Shown here in pieces: positions 58,661-64,000 of a DNA stretch of 64,000 nt. The stretch's first letter is position 1, and each line of letters opens with the position of its first letter. This DNA comes from Rhizobium sp. Root1212 (GTDB lineage Bacteria > Pseudomonadota > Alphaproteobacteria > Rhizobiales > Rhizobiaceae), in the NCBI RefSeq assembly GCF_001424985.1, contig NZ_LMDA01000012.1:372001-436000 (forward strand), in the 5' to 3' direction. The translations under genes and the position numbers were made by a program. Below the pieces are notes generated by a model that made no database searches, was not told where the DNA came from, and was given only the letters and a program-made list of their open reading frames with translations.

Positions 58661-59014
58661 ATGACCTATGTCGACGGTTTCATCGTTGCCGTGCCGAAAG
58701 CCAATCTCGATGCCTATCTCGAAATGGCGACAGCGGCGGGCAATGTCTGGAAGGAATATGGCGCGCTTTCCTATGTGGAATGCGTGGCCGACGACGTGCC
58801 CTATGGTGAGCTTACCTCGTTTCCACGGGCGGTGATGGCGAGCGACGACGAGACGGTGATCTTCTCCTTCATCACCTATCCGTCTCGGGAGGTGCGCGAT
58901 GCCGTCAATGCGAAAGTCATGGCCGATCCACGTCTTGCGCCGGACAAATGGAAAATGCCCTTCGACGGCAAGCGCATGATCTATGGTGGTTTCAAGAGTA
59001 TTCTGGAAATGTAG
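58661..59014 (+). CDS. DUF1428 family protein
   Basis: A 117-residue soluble protein of the DUF1428/YbaA family, a small ferredoxin-like alpha/beta fold. Recognised by MTYVDGFIVAVPKANLDAYL at the start, WKEYGALSYVECVADDV and the C-terminal MIYGGFKSILE. The function is unknown. GGGAGG precedes the ATG. The YjbQ gene follows 27 bp later, likely in the same transcript. Confidence 0.9.
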   Translation: MTYVDGFIVAVPKANLDAYLEMATAAGNVWKEYGALSYVECVADDVPYGELTSFPRAVMASDDETVIFSFITYPSREVRDAVNAKVMADPRLAPDKWKMPFDGKRMIYGGFKSILEM

Positions 59015-59041
59015 GCCTTCCTGCATATCCACGAGGAAACC

Positions 59042-59464
59042 ATGCCGCAGCACATCCTCACCGTACCGACGCGCGGACCCGGCCTTTACGAATTCACCGA
59101 CGAGGCCGCCGCCTTCGTCGCGCAGGCGGGACGGGGCGAGGGGCTGCTGACGCTTTTCGTGCGCCACACATCCTGCTCGCTGACGATCCAGGAAAATGCC
59201 GACCCGGATGTCAAACGCGATCTGCAGGCCTTCTTCAACCGGCTGGTGCCGTCGGGCGACGATCCGTCCATGTCCTGGCTGCACCACACCATGGAAGGCC
59301 CCGACGACATGCCTGCCCATATCAAGGCGGCGCTGACGCAGGTTTCGCTCTCCGTCCCGGTCTCGGCCGGCCGGCTGATGCTCGGCACATGGCAGGGCAT
59401 CTATCTGTTCGAGCACCGCAGCCGGCCGCACCGCCGCGAAATCGTGCTTCATCTCAGCCCCTGA
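59042..59464 (+). CDS. YjbQ family protein (secondary thiamine-phosphate synthase-like)
   Basis: A 140-residue protein of the UPF0047/YjbQ family. It has FVRHTSCSLTIQENADPDV near the middle and GTWQGIYLFEHR at the C-terminus, with conserved His residues that line a metal/active site. E. coli YjbQ has weak thiamine-phosphate synthase activity; the physiological role is not established. It follows the DUF1428 gene. Confidence 0.9.
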   Translation: MPQHILTVPTRGPGLYEFTDEAAAFVAQAGRGEGLLTLFVRHTSCSLTIQENADPDVKRDLQAFFNRLVPSGDDPSMSWLHHTMEGPDDMPAHIKAALTQVSLSVPVSAGRLMLGTWQGIYLFEHRSRPHRREIVLHLSP

Positions 59465-59598
59465 TTTTTCCGGACACCGGTTTTGCGAAGGCGCAGGCTT
59501 ATCCGTACAGCCTGCGATTCTCCTTCCATTCGTGGAACGAAATCAGAGGTTTGGCGTTATCGTTCCGCTGATTTCAGCCAAGCGAGGAGGATAGATCG

Positions 59599-60003
59599 TT
59601 GACCGACGCCCAAACCATCGCCAGCCGCTTCGTGGAAGCGCTCAACGATCGCGATTTCCAGGCCATCGCAGGCCTTCTCGACGAGGATGTCGCCTTCGAT
59701 TCAATGCTCGGCCAGCGCACCATCGGCGCCGATCCGTTGCGCATGGCGATCATGAGTCATTTGCGCTATTTCGACGAAGAGTTCGGCGACATGGTGGTGA
59801 TGCATGATGGTTTCGGCCAGCGCGCCGCCATCGATACGACCGCGCGCGGCCGCTACCGCGAGACCGCCCCCGGTCTCCCCCAGGCGACGGGACAGAGCTA
59901 TTCCATCGCCAGTGTCTTCGTCTTCGAATTCGACGGCGGTCTCATCTCGCGGCTCACTCATTATCGCAATATTCGCTTGTTCGAACAGATGCTTGCCCGC
60001 TGA
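59599..60003 (+). CDS. SnoaL/NTF2-like protein with TTG start
   Basis: A 134-residue single NTF2-like (SnoaL-fold) domain: IASRFVEALNDRDFQAIAGL begins the helix-sheet fold and FEFDGGLISRLTHYRNI ends it. The start is TTG at 59599, chosen because GAGGAGG lies 7 nt upstream and no in-frame ATG gives a complete domain. A small ligand-binding or isomerase-like role is possible; no catalytic residues are assigned. Confidence 0.8.
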   Translation: MTDAQTIASRFVEALNDRDFQAIAGLLDEDVAFDSMLGQRTIGADPLRMAIMSHLRYFDEEFGDMVVMHDGFGQRAAIDTTARGRYRETAPGLPQATGQSYSIASVFVFEFDGGLISRLTHYRNIRLFEQMLAR

Positions 60004-60167
60004 GGCCGCTTCGTCATTCGCCTCTCATTCCGCCTGAACCAAGCATGAACGGCCGGTTCGAGCCGTGTTCAGGTGCGCGCTTCTAATCTCCTCTCCATAG
60101 CCCGCGTGAACGGCCTTCTCTTCCGAGAAGTCCGGGGCAGAGCAAACCATGTTGAAGGAGACAAACA

Positions 60168-60557
60168 ATGAAACAGCTTTTTGCAAAACTGATGGTCGTC
60201 GGCCTGATGGGCCTGTCCGGTTTCGCTGGCTTGGGTGCGGCGTCGGCGTCTGCCGAAACCCTGTCCTTCGGCGTCCGCTCCGGCAATATCGTCGAAGTGC
60301 AGTATGGCGGCGGCTATCGTGACGAGCGTGACTGGGGTCGCGGCCGGGACCGTGACCGTCATCATGGCTGGGACCAGGATCGCCGCGGCCGTTGCGCCCC
60401 GTGGATTGCCACCGACAAGGCCCGCGACTACGGCCTGCGCCGCGCCCAGGTGGTTCACATGAGCCCGCGCCGCGTCGTCGTCGAAGGCCGCCGCCATGGT
60501 GATTACCGCCGGATCGTTTTCGCCAACGCTCGCGGTTGCCCGGTCATCGGCCGCTAG
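60168..60557 (+). CDS. Small exported protein, Arg/Gly/His-rich
   Basis: A 129-residue periplasmic protein of unknown function. A signal peptide (MKQLFAKLMVVGLMGLSGFA ... ASA) is followed by a linker rich in Arg, Asp, Gly and His (RGRDRDRHHGWDQDRRGR). The C-terminal domain (ARDYGLRRAQVVHMSPRRV) contains two Cys that could form a disulphide. AAGGAG precedes the ATG. Homologues appear as hypothetical proteins in Rhizobiaceae. Confidence 0.78.
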   Translation: MKQLFAKLMVVGLMGLSGFAGLGAASASAETLSFGVRSGNIVEVQYGGGYRDERDWGRGRDRDRHHGWDQDRRGRCAPWIATDKARDYGLRRAQVVHMSPRRVVVEGRRHGDYRRIVFANARGCPVIGR

Positions 60558-60565
60558 AGTTTGTC

Positions 60566-60657
60566 AGGGAAAAGCGGAACCCGGTTTTCCCGAAAAGAGA
60601 AACGAAAACAAAAGAACATAGAGTATGTCAGGTTCAACCTGAACCTGACATACTCTA
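60566..60657. repeat. Rhizobial palindromic elements with an 18-bp perfect hairpin
   Basis: First, GGGAAAAGCGGAACCCGGTT (60568 onward) is the reverse complement of the element near 2930-2957. Then TAGAGTATGTCAGGTTCA (60619-60636), ACC, and its exact complement (60640-60657) form an 18-bp perfect hairpin. Both halves resemble intergenic elements found repeatedly in rhizobial genomes. Confidence 0.75.
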
Positions 60658-60674
60658 AGGCCAATACCAGCAAC

Positions 60675-60710
60675 AAAAAAACCTCCCACTGTTCCAGCGG
60701 GAGGTTTTTC
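60675..60710. terminator. Bidirectional Rho-independent terminator
   Basis: AAAAACCTCCC / GGGAGGTTTTT stem with an 11-nt loop between convergent genes. Confidence 0.9.
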
Positions 60711-60736
60711 TGCATTGAGGGACTTCAACTCGTGAT

Positions 60737-60763
60737 CGTCATCCGGCCAAGGGCCGGATGACG
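60737..60763. repeat. 12-bp perfect palindrome next to the SIMPL gene stop
   Basis: CGTCATCCGGCC, AAG, GGCCGGATGACG. No T tract, so it looks like a REP-type palindrome rather than a terminator. Confidence 0.6.
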
Positions 60764-60772
60764 GTGTCGTTG

Positions 60773-61516
60773 TTACTGCTTGATAGCGAAGGTGACGTTG
60801 ACGGTCACATTGTAGGTGTTTTCGCCCGCAGCGACCGGCACGGCATCGGCGGCATATTCCTTGGACATGGCGCGCATCATCGGCACTGGCTCGGGGGTAC
60901 GGGAATTTTCGGAGATCTCGATCACCCGGCCGAGCGAAACGCCGGCGGCTTGCGAAAGCACCTTGGCCTTTTCCATCGCATCGGAAACGGCGGCCTTGCG
61001 AGCCTCGGTGAGGGCCGCTTCCGGCTTGTCGTTGGTGAAGAAGATGCTGCCGCCCTGGTTGACGCCCAGCGTCACGGCCTGATCGATGATACCGCCGAGT
61101 TTCGGAAGATCGCGCACGCGGATCGTCAGCGAATTGGCGACCTGATAGCCGATCAGCACCGGCGGCTTGTTGCCGCCATCGCTGTTGTCGGGATACTGGT
61201 ATTGCGGATTGATGGAAAAGCCCGATGTCTGCAGGTCGCGTTCAGCGATGCCGGCATCCTTCAGGGCTTTCAGCACGTCGGTCATGGACTTGTTGTTGGC
61301 GTCGAGGGCTTCGCGCGCGGTCTTTGCGTCGCTGACGACGCTGAAGGACAGGACGGCCATATCCGGCGTGATGGCCGAGCGGCCTTCGCCGGAAACCGAA
61401 ATAACGGCTTCACGCGGCGCATTGTCCTCGGCCTTGACGGCGGTGGCGGCAGAAAGTGCGATGGCGGCTGCGGCTGCGATGCCGAACACCGGACGCGAAA
61501 AATTCCTGATCGTCAT
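60773..61516 (-). CDS. SIMPL-domain (DUF541) periplasmic protein
   Basis: A 247-residue exported protein. The signal peptide (RPVFGIAAAAAIALSAATAVKA) precedes the SIMPL/DUF541 domain: ISVSGEGRSAITPDMAVLSF at the start, QYPDNSDGGNKPPVLIGYQV in the middle and YNVTVNVTFAIKQ at the end. The family includes E. coli YggE and Brucella BP26 (immunogenic, oligomerises into channels); a stress-protective role is inferred. GGAGAG precedes the ATG. Confidence 0.92.
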   Translation of the reverse strand: MTIRNFSRPVFGIAAAAAIALSAATAVKAEDNAPREAVISVSGEGRSAITPDMAVLSFSVVSDAKTAREALDANNKSMTDVLKALKDAGIAERDLQTSGFSINPQYQYPDNSDGGNKPPVLIGYQVANSLTIRVRDLPKLGGIIDQAVTLGVNQGGSIFFTNDKPEAALTEARKAAVSDAMEKAKVLSQAAGVSLGRVIEISENSRTPEPVPMMRAMSKEYAADAVPVAAGENTYNVTVNVTFAIKQ

Positions 61517-61668
61517 GAATGGTTCTCTCCAATTGATCGTCCCTGAGGCTCTTGGTGACTATAGATTGTGTAGGCATTACGGCAAAGCCTTGTGGGACAT
61601 GAGAATTTCGGCTAGAGCCAGACCGCTGCCGTCTGCCATTGGTCGGCAGTATCCTGCATTGGCGGGAA

Positions 61669-61744
61669 GGGCCTGTAGCTCAATGGTTAGAGCCGGCGGC
61701 TCATAACCGCTTGGTTGGGGGTTCGAGTCCCTCCGGGCCCACCA
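61669..61744 (+). tRNA. tRNA with CAU anticodon (probably tRNA-Ile2; tRNA-Met not excluded)
   Basis: A complete 76-nt cloverleaf. Acceptor stem GGGCCTG/CGGGCCC, D-arm with GCTC/GAGC, anticodon stem GCGG/CCGC enclosing CTCATAA, T-arm with TTCGAGT, and an encoded CCA end (61742-61744). G1-C72 pairing excludes the initiator tRNA. The GGCTCATAACCGC anticodon arm resembles the lysidine-modified tRNA-Ile2 more than elongator tRNA-Met. Confidence 0.95.
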
Positions 61745-61753
61745 ATATTATTT

Positions 61754-62683
61754 TTATTTTTCAATAACTTGTTTCCGTATCGGCCGATCGATATCACGCA
61801 TCAGGCCCACCAGCCAGTTGACGAACACGCGCACTTTGTTGCTGAGGTGGCGTGTCTGCGGATAGACGACGTAGAGCGGTAGCGGCTCGCGGGTCCATTC
61901 GGAAAGCACCGGCACCAGGCGTCCGTCGGCAAGCGCTTCGCGTGCCATGAAAAGCGGCAACTGGGCGACGCCGAGGCCGGTCAGGACCGCGGTCATGTAG
62001 GAGCGGGTGTCGTTGGCTGAAACGACGTAGCGGGGCGTGAGTTCCTTCGTCTCGCCATCGCGTGAAAATTCCATTGGAAGGATACGGCCGGCCTGCGCCT
62101 GCAGGTAGCCGACGGCGAAATGATCGCGCGTCAGGTCTTCCGGTGTTGCCGGCATGCCGCACTTTTCAAGGTAGATCGGAGAGGCGCAGCTCACCAGTTC
62201 GATCTCGGAAATCTTGCGGGCGATCAGCGACTGGTCGGTCGGTGTACCCGCGCGCAACGCGCAGTCGACGTTTTCCGCCATGTAATCCACCAGCCGGTCG
62301 CCGACGCCGAGGTCGATATGGATGTTGGGGTGGCGCGAATGAAAGTCGCAGAGCGCCGGGATGACGATCAGATCGGCGAAGGCGCCGGCCATTTCGACGC
62401 GCAACCGGCCGGAAGGCTGGGCCTGCGAGTTGGAAAGGCTGCCGTCCAGTTCTTCGATTTCAGAGATGATCTGGGTGGCACGTTCGTAATAGAGTGCGCC
62501 ATCGGTCGTCACCATCACGCGCCGCGTGGTGCGGTTGAGCAGCGTCGTGCGCAGATGCGCTTCCAGCCCCTGGATGAGGTTGGTGACGGTGGTTTTCGGC
62601 ATGCCGAGCGCGACCGCGGCGCGGGAGAAATTGCCTGTCTCCACGACGCGTACGAAAACCCGCATGGCGGCAAGCTGGTCCAT
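61754..62683 (-). CDS. LysR-family regulator
   Basis: A 309-residue LysR-type regulator with HTH NFSRAAVALGMPKTTVTNLI and the dimerisation helix ending LLNRTTRRVMVT; the ligand domain follows. This subgroup commonly controls neighbouring efflux or reductase genes. It ends 9 bp after the tRNA. It is divergent from the hydrolase-like/RND operon, and a symmetrical site (62706-62732) lies just upstream of its start. Confidence 0.91.
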   Translation of the reverse strand: MDQLAAMRVFVRVVETGNFSRAAVALGMPKTTVTNLIQGLEAHLRTTLLNRTTRRVMVTTDGALYYERATQIISEIEELDGSLSNSQAQPSGRLRVEMAGAFADLIVIPALCDFHSRHPNIHIDLGVGDRLVDYMAENVDCALRAGTPTDQSLIARKISEIELVSCASPIYLEKCGMPATPEDLTRDHFAVGYLQAQAGRILPMEFSRDGETKELTPRYVVSANDTRSYMTAVLTGLGVAQLPLFMAREALADGRLVPVLSEWTREPLPLYVVYPQTRHLSNKVRVFVNWLVGLMRDIDRPIRKQVIEK

Positions 62684-62705
62684 GAGCCAATCCTTCGCTG
62701 CATTG

Positions 62706-62732
62706 CACTATTATTCGAAATTTCGAATAGTG
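62706..62732. promoter_or_regulatory. Palindromic operator candidate for the LysR regulator
   Basis: CACTATT ... AATAGTG surrounding the 16-bp perfect palindrome ATTCGAAATTTCGAAT (62713-62728). It lies 23 bp upstream of the LysR start and about 110 bp upstream of the divergent operon. Confidence 0.7.
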
Positions 62733-62843
62733 ATATCCGATTATCCGCCCTTATCCAAGTTCGGACGGATAATGATATAAATCCCAAGTGAAAGCGCGCA
62801 CCCATCCTTCGGGACAGTGAGTTGCGTGCGAAAGGCAAAGGCA

Positions 62844-63656
62844 ATGAGCAGCGAATGGAAAGAGATGGAAGTGGATGGAGCGACGCATCGCACCATGCCC
62901 ATCCGGATCTATGACGGCTCGAAAGAGGCGAGGAAAGCACCGGTCGTTCTGTATTTCGGCTGCGGCTCCTTCCTTGACAAGAGCCGGGATGAGGAAAGCC
63001 CGATCGCACGGGTTTTCGCCAATTCCGGCGCCGTCGTCATCGAGGCCGACTATTCGCAGCCATCGGAAAACGTCTTTCCTATGGCGCTCGAATTTGCGTT
63101 CGCGGCCCTGCGCTGCGTCAGTACCAAGCGCAAGGTCGGCCGCCGACCGTTGTTGTTTGTCGCCGGTGCAGAAGCCGGCGGCAATGTGGCGGCGGGCGTC
63201 GCGCTCAAGGCGCGCGATCAGATGCCGAATGAGATCGACGGGCAGATTTTGCTCTCGCCCCTCGTCGACCCGCTGATGGCGACGGCTTCCTTCCGCGAAG
63301 CGGAGGATACCGGCATGCGTGACCGCTGGACGGACGGCTGGAACCATTATCTCGGTTCCTCCGGCGGATTTTGCCATCCCTATGCCGCGCCGTGTCATTG
63401 CTCGCGATTGTCAGGGGTGGCTCCCGCACTGATCCTGACGTCGGAAGATGACCCGTTGCGGGATGAAGCCGCCGGTTATGCGGCCCGTCTTGCCGCCGCC
63501 GGTGTCAAGGTCAAGAACCGCGTGCTCCCCGCCTGTCGGGGCTGGACGCAGATCTACGACGGACAGGCGACGGCGGGGTGCGTGCCGCCGGATGAATTGC
63601 GTGCCGAATTTGAGAATTTTGTAGAGGGACTGGAAAACAGAACCTTCTGTTTTTGA
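62844..63656 (+). CDS. Alpha/beta-hydrolase-fold protein lacking catalytic residues
   Basis: A 270-residue protein of the hormone-sensitive-lipase-like alpha/beta hydrolase type. The expected oxyanion HGGG is YFGCGSF, the nucleophile elbow GDSAGG is GAEAGGN (Ser replaced by Glu), and the catalytic His region reads LPACRGW instead of ...HGW. Only an Asp-containing SEDDPLRDE remains. If the alignment is right, it is a pseudoenzyme, perhaps a ligand-binding or regulatory protein. AAAGGC precedes the ATG at 62844. The RND adaptor gene follows 38 bp later. Confidence 0.82.
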   Translation: MSSEWKEMEVDGATHRTMPIRIYDGSKEARKAPVVLYFGCGSFLDKSRDEESPIARVFANSGAVVIEADYSQPSENVFPMALEFAFAALRCVSTKRKVGRRPLLFVAGAEAGGNVAAGVALKARDQMPNEIDGQILLSPLVDPLMATASFREAEDTGMRDRWTDGWNHYLGSSGGFCHPYAAPCHCSRLSGVAPALILTSEDDPLRDEAAGYAARLAAAGVKVKNRVLPACRGWTQIYDGQATAGCVPPDELRAEFENFVEGLENRTFCF

Positions 63657-63694
63657 GAAAAGACCGGCCTTTTCGGGGCCATAAGGAGATACAG

Positions 63695-64000
63695 ATGTCG
63701 TCGAACACGAAACGCTGGGCCCTGTGGGGCGCCGGCTTGGGACTTGCTGCGTCCATTTCAGCGGTGGGCTTTCATTTCGACCTGACCTCGGGCGCCAACG
63801 CCACGCCGGCTGCGGCCGCGACCGAGGCGCCCGCCGTTCCCGTCACCGTCGCTTCAGTGGAGCCGCGCGATGTTTCCACCTGGCAGGATTTTTCCGGCCG
63901 GCTGGAGGCTGTTGATCGCGTCGAGATTCGCTCGCGGGTTGCCGGCGCAATCCAGTCTGTTCATTTTCGCGAAGGGGCGCTGGTGAAGGCCAATGATCTG
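63695..64000 (+). CDS. RND efflux periplasmic adaptor subunit (3' truncated by window edge)
   Basis: The first 102 codons of a membrane fusion protein. An N-terminal TM/signal segment (residues about 8-27) and an Ala/Thr-rich linker are followed by the start of the HlyD/AcrA fold: VTVASVEPRDVSTWQDFSG, then VEIRSRVAGAIQSVHFREG, which opens the biotinyl-lipoyl-like hairpin domain. It would couple an inner-membrane RND pump (expected just beyond the window) to an outer-membrane channel. AAGGAG lies 7 nt before the ATG. The LysR gene divergent from this operon is the likely regulator. Confidence 0.9.
   Translation, partial: MSSNTKRWALWGAGLGLAASISAVGFHFDLTSGANATPAAAATEAPAVPVTVASVEPRDVSTWQDFSGRLEAVDRVEIRSRVAGAIQSVHFREGALVKANDL

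Noticed and set aside
60737-60763. Terminator for the SIMPL gene
   Set aside because: A perfect palindrome but no T tract on either strand; the T-flanked hairpin at 60675-60710 does the job.
61669-61760. tRNA 3' end as an integration site
   Set aside because: No integrase gene nearby and no second copy of the tRNA 3' end in this window.

Overview
This 64 kb window comes from the chromosome of a high-GC alphaproteobacterium, almost certainly a member of the Rhizobiaceae (Rhizobium/Agrobacterium/Sinorhizobium group). The evidence is the lsrB-trxB-lrp ... lpsB-greA gene neighbourhood, a class GN sortase/VIT-VWA target pair, BA14K-like and DUF1236/DUF930 small envelope proteins, CTTGAN-N17-type promoters, and several copies of the palindromic intergenic mosaic elements typical of rhizobial genomes. 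Almost everything is ordinary chromosomal coding sequence. I see no insertion sequence, prophage, CRISPR array or rRNA, and one tRNA.

Layout. 1-5.4 kb: 3' end of proC, csaA, a tyrosine phosphatase, a MarR/OmpR/EnvZ-type regulatory operon on the minus strand, a striking 37-bp palindrome, and ilvE. 5.4-9.2 kb: small envelope proteins, a glyoxalase-II-like hydrolase, a cold-shock gene with a long leader, and an EamA exporter. 9.2-12.2 kb: sortase plus its VWA substrate. 12.6-17.5 kb: aatA, an MFS exporter, a GNAT enzyme, an intergenic mosaic repeat, and an ArsR-Old Yellow Enzyme operon. 17.5-24.3 kb: two tandem small RNAs with anti-Shine-Dalgarno loops, lsrB, trxB, lrp, two putative LPS glycosyltransferase-like genes, lpsB and greA (with a terminator-bearing leader). 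24.4-34.4 kb: two small hypotheticals, carB (also with a terminator-like hairpin in its leader), a zinc metallopeptidase, GFA and VOC proteins, a MarR-GNAT operon with a 30-bp perfect operator, an orphan small-RNA locus, and an aldo/keto reductase with a divergent LysR regulator. 34.5-38.6 kb: a TetA-like and a MATE exporter, and carA. 38.8-53.4 kb: the yqeY-like gene, dnaG and rpoD, in the order of the macromolecular-synthesis cluster but split by about 10 kb carrying recQ, a LysE exporter, an SDR, kbl and tdh (threonine catabolism, themselves separated by two small envelope genes), and a LysR/TDT-exporter pair. 53.6-64 kb: an RTX-GH16 secreted glycanase, an UlaG-like hydrolase, a DUF930 protein, a lone branched-chain amino-acid binding protein, several small enzymes, a SIMPL protein, a CAU-anticodon tRNA, a LysR regulator, a hydrolase-fold protein lacking its catalytic residues, and the start of an RND efflux adaptor that runs off the window.

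The themes are core metabolism (proline, branched-chain amino acids, aspartate, pyrimidine/arginine, threonine), envelope and redox homeostasis (lsrB, trxB, OYE, LPS genes) and many locally regulated efflux systems. The most interesting material is non-coding: the tandem sRNAs beside lsrB, the orphan promoter-terminator unit near 32.2 kb, and the leader terminators of greA and carB. The degenerate hydrolase, the GN sortase pair and the unassigned LPS-locus genes are the most interesting proteins.
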